A stretch of 64,000 nt of DNA from Thysanoteuthis rhombus. Taxonomy: Eukaryota > Mollusca > Cephalopoda > Oegopsida > Thysanoteuthidae. The position numbers were made by a program, and so were the translations under genes. The stretch covers positions 2,501-66,500 of the forward strand of contig OY735203.1 in NCBI GenBank assembly GCA_963457665.1, read 5' to 3'. The notes under the pieces were generated by a model. That model searched no databases. It was given only the letters and a program-made list of their open reading frames with translations, and was not told the origin of the DNA. The number at the start of each line of letters is the position of its first letter. Within the stretch, counting starts at the first letter, position 1. Below are positions 1 to 11,283 of this stretch, piece after piece.

Positions 1-752
1 CCCTAACCCTAACCCTAACCCTAACCCTAACCCTAACCCTAACCCTAACCCTAACCCTAACCCTAACCCTAACCCTAACCCTAACCCTAACCCTAACCCT
101 AACCCTAACCCTAACCCTAACCCTAACCCTAACCCTAACCCTAACCCTAACCCTAACCCTAACCCTAACCCTAACCCTAACCCTAACCCTAACCCTAACC
201 CTAACCCTAACCCTAACCCTAACCCTAACCCTAACCCTAACCCTAACCCTAACCCTAACCCTAACCCTAACCCTAACCCTAACCCTAACCCTAACCCTAA
301 CCCTAACCCTAACCCTAACCCTAACCCTAACCCTAACCCTAACCCTAACCCTAACCCTAACCCTAACCCTAACCCTAACCCTAACCCTAACCCTAACCCT
401 AACCCTAACCCTAACCCTAACCCTAACCCTAACCCTAACCCTAACCCTAACCCTAACCCTAACCCTAACCCTAACCCTAACCCTAACCCTAACCCTAACC
501 CTAACCCTAACCCTAACCCTAACCCTAACCCTAACCCTAACCCTAACCCTAACCCTAACCCTAACCCTAACCCTAACCCTAACCCTAACCCTAACCCTAA
601 CCCTAACCCTAACCCTAACCCTAACCCTAACCCTAACCCTAACCCTAACCCTAACCCTAACCCTAACCCTAACCCTAACCCTAACCCTAACCCTAACCCT
701 AACCCTAACCCTAACCCTAACCCTAACCCTAACCCTAACCCTAACCCTAACC

Positions 753-793
<41 letters not shown>

Positions 794-1226
794 CCCTAAC
801 CCTAACCCTAACCCTAACCCTAACCCTAACCCTAACCCTAACCCTAACCCTAACCCTAACCCTAACCCTAACCCTAACCCTAACCCTAACCCTAACCCTA
901 ACCCTAACCCTAACCCTAACCCTAACCCTAACCCTAACCCTAACCCTAACCCTAACCCTAACCCTAACCCTAACCCTAACCCTAACCCTAACCCTAACCC
1001 TAACCCTAACCCTAACCCTAACCCTAACCCTAACCCTAACCCTAACCCTAACCCTAACCCTAACCCTAACCCTAACCCTAACCCTAACCCTAACCCTAAC
1101 CCTAACCCTAACCCTAACCCTAACCCTAACCCTAACCCTAACCCTAACCCTAACCCTAACCCTAACCCTAACCCTAACCCTAACCCTAACCCTAACCCTA
1201 ACCCTAACCCTAACCCTAACCCTAAC
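1..1226. repeat. Telomere, (CCCTAA)n
   Basis: About 204 copies of CCCTAA run without interruption apart from one extra A near 774 that shifts the phase. The C-rich strand reads 5' to 3' from base 1, as expected at the left end of a chromosome, so the G-rich TTAGGG strand ends here. This is the common animal telomere repeat. The length reflects only what was assembled. Confidence 0.98.
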
Positions 1227-1540
1227 CTAACCCTAACCCTCTAACCCTAACCCTCTAACCCTCTAACCCTAACCCTAACCCTAACCCTCTAACCCTCTAA
1301 CCCTAACCCTAACCCTCTAACCCTCTAACCCTCTAACCCTAACCCTAACCCTCTAACCCTCTAACCCTCTAACCCTAACCCTCTAACCCTCTAACCCTCT
1401 AACCCTAACCCTCTAACCCTCTAACCCTCTAACACTAACCATAACCCTAACCCTCTAACCCTAACACTAACCATAACCCTAACACTAACCCTCTAACCCT
1501 AACACTAACCATAACCCTAACACTAACCATAACCCTAACC
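1227..1540. repeat. Telomere-proximal variant repeat zone
   Basis: CCCTAA is mixed with an 8-base variant CCCTCTAA, first in irregular alternation and then in short runs of two or three, followed near 1432-1540 by CACTAA and CATAACC variants. The increase in variants away from the tip fits a zone no longer renewed by telomerase. It joins the satellite directly at about 1541. Confidence 0.9.
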
Positions 1541-4500
1541 CTGATGGTTCACTTATGTATGTGCTAGAAAAGCCTACTTGACCAAAAGCTGTTATTTCCA
1601 TCAAATTGGGCTAAATCGAGAAATACACCAAATCCAAAAGATCCAATGGTACCGTTGGAATCAGCACGTGAAACTTCGCTAGAAAAAGCCATAAAATTGA
1701 TAGGCAAAATTGACATTCAAAACACCATTTTTGACAGCTTACTTATGTATGTGCTAGAAATGCATTTTCGTTCAATTGTGGCTATTTCCATCAAAATTGG
1801 GCTAAATCAAAAAATACATCAAATCCACCCAATCCAATGGTACCGTTGCAATCAGCACGTCAAACTACGCCAGAAAAAGCCAAAAAATTGATAGGTAAAA
1901 ATGACCTTCAAAGCTCCATTTCTGATGGTTCACTTATGTATGTGCTAGGAGTGCCTTTTTGACCAATAGTGGCTATTTCCATCAAATTAGGCTGAATTGA
2001 AAAATATATCAAATCCTTCCGATCCAATGGTACTGTAGCAATCAGCATGTCAAACTAAGCGAGGAAAAGCCAAAAAATCGATAGGTAAAAATGACATTCA
2101 AAGGACCATTTTTGATGGCTCACTTATGTATGTGTTAGAAAAGCCTTCTCGACCTATAGGTGTTATTTCCATCAAATTGGGCTAAATAGAAAAATACACA
2201 AAATCCAACCGATCCAATGGTACCGTTGCAATCAGCACGTCAAACTTCGCTAGAAAAAGCCATAAAATCGATAGGCAAAAATGACATTCAAAACACCATT
2301 TTTGACAGCTCACTTATGTATGTGCTGAAAGTGCCTTCTCGACCAATAGCAGCTATTTCCATCAAGTTGGGCTGAATAGAAAAATACATCAAACCCAACC
2401 GATCCAATGGTACTGTTGCAATCAGCACGTCAAACTACGCCAGAAAAAGCCATAAAATCGATAGGTAAAAATGACATTTAAAATACCATTTTTGACAGCT
2501 TACTTATGTATGTGCTAGAAATGCATTTTCGGTCAATTGCTGCTATTTCCATCGAATTGGGCTTAAACGAAAAATACATCAAATCCACCCGATCCAATGA
2601 TACCGTTGCACTCAGCACGTCAAACTACGCCTGAAATAGCCATAAAATCGATAGGTAAAAATGACATTCAAAAGACCATTTTTGATGGTTCACTTATGTA
2701 TGTGCTGATCGTGCCTTTTCGACCAACAGCAGCTATTTCCAACAAATTGGGCTAAATTGAAAAATACATCAAATCCACCCGATCCCATGGTACCGTAGCA
2801 ATCAGCACGTCAAACTACGCCAGAAAAAGCCAGTAAATCGATAGGTAAAAATGACATTCAAAAGACCATTTTTGAGGGCTTACTTATAGATTGGCTACGA
2901 GTTCCTTATCGGCTAATAGCAGCTATTTCCGTCAAAATGGGCAGAATTAAAAACGAAATGAAATAGAGCTGATCCAATGGTACAGTGTCAATCAGCACGT
3001 CAGACTACGCCAGATAATGCCATAAAATCGATAAGTAAAAATGACATTCGAAATAGTATTTTTGAAGGCCCACTAATGTATGTGCTGGAAGTGCCTCATC
3101 AGGTAAAAGCGGCTATTTCCGTCGAAATGGGCAAAATTGAAAACCACATGGAATACAGCAGATCAAATGGTACAGCGTCAATCAGCACGTCAAACTACGC
3201 CAGAAAAAGCCATAAAATCGATAGGTAAGAATGATATTCGAAAGACCATTTTGAGGGCATACTTATGGATGTGCTAGAAGTACTTTATCGTTTAATAGGG
3301 TTTATTTCTGTCAAAATGGGCAAAATTGAAAACCACATCAAATACAGCTGATCCAATGGTACAGCGTCAACCAGCAAGTCGAACTAGGCAAGAAAAAGCC
3401 AGAAAATCGATAGATGTAAAATGACATTCGAAACACAATTTTTGAGGGCTTACTTATGTATATGCTAGAATGGTCTTATTGGCTTATAGCGGCTATTTTT
3501 GTCAAAATGGACAAAATTGAAAACCACATGAAACACAGTCGATACAATAGCAAAGCGTCAATGAACATGTCGAAATAAGCCAGAAAAAGCCAGAAAATCG
3601 ATGGGTAAAAATGACATTCGAAAGTCCATTTTTATATGTGCTAGAAGTGCTTTATTGGCTGATAGTGACTATTTCTGTCAAAGTTCACAAAATTGAAAAC
3701 CAAATGAAACACGGCCGATCCAATCGTACAGCGTCAATCAGCACGTCAAACTTTGCCGGAAAAAGCCATAAAATAGATAAGTAAAAATGACTTTCGAAAG
3801 ACAATTAATGAGGGTTTACTTATGAATGTGCTGGAAGTGCCTCAACGGCTCGTAGCAGTTATTTCCGTCGAAATTGGCTTAATCAGAAACTACATCAAAT
3901 ACAGCCAATCCAATGATACAGCGTCAATCAGCAAGTCAAACTAGGCAAGAAAAATCCATAAAATCGATAGGTAAAAATGATATTCGAAAGACCCTTTTTG
4001 AGAGCTTACTTATACATGTGATATTAGTTCCTTATCGGCTAATAGCAGCTATTTCAGTCGAAATAAGCAAAATTGAAAAGCAGATGAAAAACAGCTGATC
4101 CAATGGTACAGCGTCAATCAGCACGTCAAACTACGCCATGAAAACCCATAAAATTGATGGGTAAAAATGACATTCCAAAGACAATTTATGAGGGCTTACT
4201 TATGTATGTGCCTGAAGTGCCTTATCGGCTAGTAGTGGCTATTCCTGTCAGAATAGACTTAATCGGAAACTACAAAAAAAGAGCAGATCCAATGGTACAG
4301 CGCCAATCAGCACGTCAAACTACGCCAGAAAAAGCCAGAAAATCGATAGGTAAAAATGACATTCGAAAGACTACTTTTAAGGGCTAAATTATGTATGTGG
4401 TAGAAGTGCCTTATCGGCTAATAGCTGCTATTTCTGTTAAAATGGGCAGGATTGAAAACCACATGAAATACAGCTTATCCAATGGTACAGCGTCAATCAA

Positions 4501-5222
4501 CACGTCAAACTACGCCAGAAAAAGCCAGAAAATCGATGGGCAAAAATGTCATTCGAAAAAACCATTTTGGGGGGCTTACTTTTGTACGTGCAAGAAATGC
4601 CTTATTGGCTAATAGCAGCTATTTCGGTCAAAATGGGCGAAATTGAAAACCACAAGAAATACAGCCGTCCCAAAGGTACAGTCTCAATCAGCACGTCAAA
4701 CTACGCCAGAAAAAGCCAGAAAATCAATAGCTAAAAATTGACAAAATTGAAAACCACATCAAATACGGTTGATCCGATGGTAAAACGTCAGTCTGCACGT
4801 CAAACCTCGCCAGAAAAAGCCAGAAAATCGATAGGTGAAAATGACATTCGAAAGACTATTATTGAGAGCTAACTTATGTATATGGTAGAAGTGCCTTATC
4901 GGTTAATAGCGGCTATTTCTGTCAAAATGGGCAAATTTGAAAGCCACATGAAATAAAGCCGATCCAATGGTACAGCGTCAATCAGCACGTCAAACTACGC
5001 CAGAAAAAGCCAGAAAATCGATAGGTAAAAATGACATTCGAAAGGCCATTTTTGAGAGCTTACTTAAGTATGTGCTAGAAGTGCCTTATCGGTTAATAGC
5101 GTCTATTACCGTCAAAATGGACTTAATCAGTAACTACAAGAAATACAGTTGATCCGATGGTAAAGTGTCAATCAGGACGTCAAACTACGCCAGAAAAAGC
5201 CAGAAAATCGATAGGTAAAAAG
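1541..5222. repeat. Subtelomeric satellite, 190-bp unit, about 20 copies
   Basis: The landmark ACTTATGTATGTG recurs at about 1551, 1741, 1932, 2122, 2312, 2502, 2692, 2882 and 3072, and onward to 5062, a period of 189-191 bp. Each unit carries a conserved block (CAATCAGCACGTCAAACTAC, then GCCAGAAAAAGCC, then AATCGATAGGTAAAAATGA). Units up to about 2870 form one subtype (landmark CATCAAATTGGGC); units after it form another (GTCAAAATGGGC, TACAGCGTCAATC). One unit near 3631 has lost about 13 bp and one near 4735 about 95 bp. Short reading frames across it shift phase every unit (190 is not a multiple of 3), so I do not regard it as coding. Confidence 0.95.
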
Positions 5223-5285
5223 GACCCTAACCCTAACCCTAACCCTGACCCTGACCATAACCCTAACCCATACCCTAACCCCAAA

Positions 5286-5317
<32 letters not shown>

Positions 5318-5505
5318 TTAACCCTAACCCTAACCCCAACCCTAAAGCTAACCCTAACCCTAACCCCTAACCCTAACACTAAACACCAAACCCTAAACCC
5401 TAAACACTAAGCCCTAACCCCTAAACCTTACACCTTAAACCCTAAACCTTAAACCCTAAACCCTAAACCTTAAACACTAACCGTAAACCCTTACCTTTAC
5501 TAGCC
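5223..5505. repeat. Degenerate telomere-like tract
   Basis: Proximal to the satellite, CCCTAA-like repeats resume in the same orientation as the tip, with CCCTGA, CCCATA, CCCTAAA and CCTTAAA variants, fading out at about 5500. It looks like an old telomere or a telomeric tract captured when satellite and telomere were rearranged. Confidence 0.9.
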
Positions 5506-5742
5506 ATAGATCTGTTAATTGTTTATTGGGGTGGAATATCACAATTTACCCTATTCGATAAATTAAATGTACGAAGCCTAAGTTCAAATTCTGGGGTATA
5601 TTTTTAAATCATCGATTCAACTACAGACAGTTTTATTCATCTTTTTCCGCCAACTTACTTGACTTGCTTTATCAGGCCATTATCACTGTAGATTTGCCAG
5701 CTTGTAAAAACAATTTTTTTTAGCTTTACTGTTTTAAATAGT

Positions 5743-6022
5743 GAGGAAGCACCCCCCCCCCTGTAAACTCACCCAACCTGGAGGACAAGGATTTTGTGTA
5801 GAGGCATGCTCACTTTCCATCCCAGGGGAGGACGAAACCGTAAGATGGTTGATAGTTGTCTTCCATCCAAATTACACAGCTTAAGGTGTACTCAATTAGC
5901 TGCTGAGTGCACCTGGAGATTACTTCTATGACGAGTTTGTTATGCTCTTCACTTGTACAAGGAATCAAACCTGTAACTTTCTGCGTGTGAGGCAGATGTG
6001 CTAACCATTATACATCTTTCTC
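5743..6022 (-). mobile_element. tRNA-Val-derived SINE
   Basis: Read on the minus strand from 6022 to about 5950, the sequence folds onto a tRNA plan. It has an A-box region (TATAATGGTTAGCAC), an anticodon arm containing GCCTCACACGC with a CAC anticodon as in tRNA-Val, and a B box GGTTTGATTCC. A tRNA-unrelated body of about 200 bp follows, down to a C-rich run at 5751-5761. The acceptor stem is not paired, so this is a SINE and not a functional tRNA. The left boundary is approximate. Confidence 0.75.
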
Positions 6023-6025
6023 ATA

Positions 6026-7689
6026 ACTAGGATATTGTAATTATACCGCCCTCTTTATTTTATTTGATGAATTATTCTATTTATAATTTTTGTACCATCA
6101 TGATTTCTACACAAATGGAAGATGCGTCAATGGAAATATTAATTTATCATCACACTACAAAATATTTGCCCAAGTAATCATTGATAGGATTCATTTTTAT
6201 GAGCTCCTGGTCGCCCGAAGGGAAAGAGAAGATTTGAGTTGAGAGGAAACGAAAACAATATGAATGAAAATTTTCGTAAATTGGATAATTGGATAATAAG
6301 ATAGATTTAATAAGTTACAGCCACCTTAAACTGTCGTACTGACTGTTGATAAATAGTATTAGTAGTAGTAGTAGTAGTAGTAGTAGTATTGCAAAGAGTC
6401 CTTTTTCAATGGTATTAAAACTGAACAGAATAGTGTATCTTGAACGATATGGTAAAATGAACATAGGTAGTTACCGACTTACGACCGGGTTCCTTTACGA
6501 TTGGCAGGTCGTATCTCAAGACAGTCGTAAGTAGGACAATATTTTTTCTGAAATGTTTGTAAGCAATTATTTTTTTAACAAATAAGATAATTCAATTATT
6601 TGAACTAATTAGAACTACCGGGTGGGTTTTCAGTTAGTATATTCCATGTTCGATAGACCAAGCTGTTGAACAGCCTCCCTCATACGCGCACTTGACTATG
6701 CATATAAAGACAATGACAGATGAAGGAGGGGAAGAGAGGAAGACTGATGCGACTGATGTGGACAGCAGTCAAAGTTTGACTGGTTGCTCTATTTCTGTGA
6801 ATTTCTAACTAGTAAGACAGGTAGCTGAATGTAAACGTTTTACCAAGTCAAACAATCATTGCTCAGCTTGGCTTTTGTTTGAATTTTATTTTCAATTTTT
6901 CCTCTTTTTAGGCATTCAACTGGGTTAAAACCCCGTTCGAAAGGAGAAAAAAATTAAAAATTTCATTATGTTTTTATTAAACGATATTTTAAACATAAAG
7001 CCTGTTAAAAGAATAAATTTTTCAACGGTATTTGAAGATTAAAGAAATAAAAAATATTAATCTATCTTTGGGTAAGATAAAAATCTTTAGACGGAAATTA
7101 TACTAGATTATATATATATATATATATACATATATATATACATATGAGAAATTATTAGAAAGTTATGAAAATTGAAAAAATGCATGAAATATACGCTATG
7201 TAAGCACAGATCTACATCTGCTTACATTCCACCCTGGTAGCCTACATTCAGTGTTTAATAGAAAACACAACCAGTCAGATTGGCATGTCCAGGTCAGAGA
7301 CAATCTAATATCATTGTGGGATAGGTTATCCTGGTTAGTTTTGGTTGGTTAAGTTAGAGATTTAAAAAAAAACCCTGTTCGGAACCTTTGACGTTGTTTA
7401 GACAATTTTTTATGCAGCATTTGTCAACAATTATTTCTGTAATGAAACTATTCCAACTGATCAAAAGAGAATAACGTAAAGTTGTTAAAATACTTAAAAT
7501 GTAAAAAATGTTTAAAAATGTCTTAGCTTCTAGAATTACGAACGCATTCTTACATCGCATATTTTTTTTATTTCGAGAATTGAAATTTCTAAAAAAGAAT
7601 AATTCGACGCGAAATGACATTAAAAAAATTATATCCCACCCATTCTCTCTTCCTTTCCTATCTTATGAACGTTTTGAAACTATTTTTTT
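6026..7689. other. AT-rich noncoding stretch
   Basis: I see no gene here. It contains an (AGT)n run at 6356-6387, a possible hairpin with CTTACGAC at 6478-6485 and its complement at 6524-6531 (perhaps a decayed DNA-transposon end), and a short imperfect TA tract at 7112-7145. Small open frames show no recognisable family. Confidence 0.6.
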
Positions 7690-8140
7690 CAGTTTGGTCC
7701 GAAAGTAAGTGATTTTGGTTTATCGAAGTAGCTTTTGGCGGTCGTTTTTTCGTTGTTTCACTGAAGTTTATGTGAAGACCAACTTTCTTGCTTTCTTCAT
7801 TCAGTTCGTCTAGCATTATTTTAAGGTCATGAAGGTTCTTGGCTTTAAAAGGGACGATGTCGTCAGCAAATCTTAAATCACTTGGTTATTCACTGTTTAA
7901 TCTAATTCCTTCATTTGCCAAGTCTAAGTTTCGGAAGATCATCATCTCAAGGCAGGATGTAAAGAGTTTGGTCGAGTTCGTATCACCTTGCCTTAACCCC
8001 TTTTCGAGCCGAAAAAGCAAATCTTTATGTAACCTGATGAACGAGCTGCCATGTTGGTAGATATGTTGCAAGACTGATAAATACAGGGTCTGTGCCTTAT
8101 TGTATGATAGCATCAATGATTTTGGAATTCGCTCTTTGTT
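7690..8140 (-). pseudogene. RTE-type LINE, reverse transcriptase fragment
   Basis: Minus-strand translation in shifting frames matches the reverse transcriptase of the RTE element at 44379-47700. It includes a stretch like HGSSFIRLHKD, a GLRQGDT motif, and then an F-A/T-DDI catalytic box followed by LDELNEESKK-like sequence down to about 7700. Frameshifts and stop codons break it, so it cannot make an active enzyme. It ends abruptly at about 8140, where the RT should continue upstream. The endonuclease half of the same family lies just beyond it on the opposite strand. Confidence 0.85.
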
Positions 8141-8194
8141 TCGTAACTTGGGCCCCTACAAGTCCTGGAAGTTTTGTGAAATTTACAAGATCAT

Positions 8195-8735
8195 CACCTA
8201 AAATGGGATATTATCGGTTTTTAGCGAAATAAGAGGGCCCAGAAAAGAGATATTCGAAATAAAGAGTAAGCACCTTCTTTAAAGAGGAAAATAAAACGCA
8301 GTTGGCTTTCTTATTCATAAATAACGCAAAAACGTTGTAGGATTGAAAGCTATCTCAGATCACATAGCCAGTATCACTGTGCCGCTCTCGGAGAGGCATA
8401 AACTGAACATGATTCAAGTCTTCACTCCCTCTTCATAATCAACCAAAGAGGACAACTTTTACGAGACTAGAACTCCACACCAAAAATATTTGAATATGAT
8501 GACGGGAGACTTCAGCGTTCAGGTAGGACAAGGCAATCGTGGTTGTGTCGACAAGTTCAGTCACAAAATACAGAACGAAAGAAGTGAAAATCTCGTTAAT
8601 TTTGCAACGGCAGACGGGTTCAAAATCATGAACACCATCTTCAAGAAAAAAAACAATAGAAAATGGATTGAGAGGAGTACCAATCACGAAACCGATCACG
8701 AAATCAAATAGTAAAGTGACACCGTCCAAGATAAA
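8195..8735 (+). pseudogene. RTE-type LINE, endonuclease fragment
   Basis: Plus-strand translation, with several breaks, follows the apurinic-type endonuclease of the 44-47 kb element. It starts near WDIIG, runs through a region like LKAISDHIASITV, then GDFSVQVGQGN (the GDFN-type catalytic block) and a region like ENLVNFATADGFKIMNT. The catalytic N of GDFN is replaced by S. It stops before the final DHR box. Together with the minus-strand RT fragment at 7690-8140 it forms one copy whose 5' half is inverted. Confidence 0.85.
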
Positions 8736-9369
8736 GGGCTTTACGTTAAATCAAACGTATTTTTGAATACTTTATTTTCGATTAGATTTGTTTGAAAATA
8801 ATAGCTAAATACTAAAATAGAAGGGCCCTCAATAAATGTTATGCATTGGGCTCCATCAACGTTAAATTCAGCTCTATCAGTGGCACATAAGTATTGAAAC
8901 CAAGAGGCCAATAAGGTTAGCCGTCCACTGCAACAGTTCTCAAGCTTTATAGTATGGTGACACACTAAGAAATATATTTTGACGGTAAACCAACTGTAAA
9001 AATTAAATGAATAAGACGGAAGCATTTCAGGGAAAAAAAAACTTTTATATCCATCATACTGATATTTGTAATCACCACTCCTTTTCCCTTTAATCTGTCA
9101 CTAAAAATATTGAGATAAAAAATTCTGTTTATGAAACAACTAGATTGGCAACTCAGTCGTGGAATCGAGACATGCATAGTACCTGCAATGGACACATTCA
9201 AGATTATTTTTATTTTGGAAAAAAAACTTACGCAACACACCTGGAAGATGCTTGCAGCACATTATCGTAACCGCAACACACAGTTTGAGAATTACTGGCC
9301 GATTGACTTGGCGCCAGGCGGTACTGGCTTACAGACTGACTGGCGCACTGGGATTTTGCCCTGGTGCTC
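8736..9369. other. No recognised feature
   Basis: AT-rich DNA with short open frames on both strands and no recognisable domain. I see no repeat that recurs elsewhere in the window. Confidence 0.4.
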
Positions 9370-9580
9370 TGCAGCCCAATCCGCCCCTGTGCATGGGGAC
9401 TCTTCCTATAAAGGGGCAAAAGGTTTGCTTAGCTCGAACGTTTCCACTTTACAGACTGTTTGAAAAGGGGAAAGGACGCTCAAGATAAACATACCCTGTA
9501 TTCTTTTTGGCCCTACGTCACATTTTTTATCTCGTTAAGGTGTGACACTAGGGGACCAGGAGTCCCCCGTGTCCTAAAAA
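9370..9580 (+). promoter_or_regulatory. CCAAT/TATA promoter-like block, possibly an LTR
   Basis: A CCAAT box at 9375-9379 is followed by TATAAAGGGG at 9408-9417, with GC-richer flanks than the surroundings. Downstream, at about 9551-9567, GGGGAC and GTCCCC flank CAGGA in a short hairpin. The arrangement resembles the U3/R region of an LTR element, but I found no matching second LTR, primer site or gag/pol next to it. It could equally be an isolated promoter-like sequence. Confidence 0.35.
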
Positions 9581-11204
9581 TTACTATGGTTATTACCAAA
9601 GGAGTTATCTGTATTAAAGGCTTAATATGTTTTTTGAAGATACTGTAGGAAATTGAGAATTACGTGCTTCCAAGTGCAGGCACCTGCAGTTTCTCAATTT
9701 AATGTGTTCTGTCAAATCCCTGGCTTGCAAAAACAAGCACTCTTAGAGAAGTTCTCCTCCTGATTCGATGACCAGATAGGGGCCAATGTCTGGGGTTTTG
9801 AAGGAAAAGTAATTTGCAGAGTTCTTGAAAGAGGGGGAGGCTAATTTAGGATCTTGGACGGACTTGCGTCGCGAGACGGATGAGGGTCAATATTTGGGAT
9901 TTTCTGGAAGGATCAAGATAACGTCAACAGGAAAAGAAAAAAAGGGAATCAATTACAAAGAAATACAGTGTTGATACCCAGGGCTTAAATAGGAGGGATT
10001 TTCGTAACACAGTAGAGTAGAATTGGGGTTGGAGAAGAGAACACTACCAGTCCCTCTTGTCAGCCGATTCGCCGTCAACTGCTGCTACTATCAACTAGAC
10101 TATCGTTCGTGAGATGAGAGACCAGTCAGTTTGACTTAGATGAAAATCGGCCACCTCTCTTTTCAACTGCGAATAAGCATTTCCCGTCTCCAGAGATATT
10201 GATAATCAATACTTTATATAAAACAGTTAAACGGAATTTCGACTTGTTGCCTTCTTTTACTAACCCAGTACCACGGCTGGTTTGGTGTAGTTTGTGAGAC
10301 CATCACTTAGACGCTGAAGGTCCACAAAGGCTTAAGAAATATATAGCTTGGTTTCGTCCACTTTTCCCGCTCATTATACGCCTGATGAAAGCTGGAGAAT
10401 GAGTCGACCGAAACTCTGTGGTAACAACATCAAGAACAGAAATGAGGAATCAAGTCGTCTGAATGAGATTTGGAATGCTAATGATTTCTCAAAAATATAG
10501 ACGGCAAAGACAGTTACCTAAACGAGAAGTTTAATTATGATAAAAAGATGAAGTGTTTCTTAGGTCACACTTGAAATTTGTCATAAAAGTTTACTTATCT
10601 TATAATCAATTGCTAAAATCATTTCATCTATCTTGAGGTGAGAGAATGAAATTGCATGGTGACGTGAATAGGAAGGTACAGAGAGAAAGCTAGGTCGAGA
10701 ATTCCTTCTCAGAGCTAGGTAGGGACACTTGAAATAAGCGAACCAAAATTTTGAAGAGTATCTTTGTAATAGTGTCCATAAAATACATCATAGCTTAGAA
10801 AGGATTGCCAGAATTCGTCTACGTTCAACAATATTGTTTGACTGAGGGTCATGCGAAGAGAATTGCATTTGCATCTATCTCGTCGGAAATGATCTTCGAA
10901 TTATAAATTAATGATCAGCAAGCTTTTAGATCGCAGAAGATTATTGCTTTCATCTTGACTCAAACTCAGACACATTTGTTCCCGTGTTGAGCGACACATG
11001 AATTAATCTCTACTTCTCGAATGATTCATGGAGACCCAATTATTGTTTCTCTAGCTATTGTAGGTTTTTACAGGACTGGGGTGCTAGCCTGATGACCAAG
11101 ATGGACTACATTGCATGGCCAAAGGACTCAGATTTCCCTTTTATTTACTTACGTAGCCGAAGGGACGAATTCGTGCCGATCCCAATGGCATTAGTGCAAA
11201 ATGA
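9581..11204. other. Unassigned, moderately GC-rich noncoding DNA
   Basis: No gene is recognised. An inverted repeat at about 9652-9700 (AAATTGAGAA against TTCTCAATTT) could form a hairpin. At about 10383 CTGATGA precedes CGAAAC, recalling a hammerhead core, but the required stems are not there. Confidence 0.4.
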
Positions 11205-11283
11205 ACGCAAACTGACCTAGCCCAAGTTCGATCTCTGTCCACTGATTCCATTCTTCGTACCGTTAACCGTTTAGCCACCCACA
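11205..11283 (-). mobile_element. tRNA-derived SINE head
   Basis: On the minus strand a perfect A-box consensus TGGCTAAACGG (11267-11277) is followed about 34 bases later by a B-box-like GATCGAACTTG (11223-11233), the spacing of an internal RNA polymerase III promoter. No clean tRNA cloverleaf is visible, so I read it as the tRNA-related head of a SINE. Its body would extend leftward, but its end is not defined. Confidence 0.5.

Noticed and set aside
1646..5152. Eight or so 60-88-codon plus-strand frames in the satellite
   Set aside because: They recur only because the 190-bp unit repeats, and the frame changes each unit; no codon-level conservation is visible.
9131..9488. Overlapping 78-110-codon frames near the TATA block
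   Set aside because: Three frames on two strands overlap with no recognisable domain; they reflect local GC content.
10381..10425. CTGATGA followed by CGAAAC, resembling a hammerhead core
   Set aside because: Neither stem II nor stem I or III can be paired convincingly.
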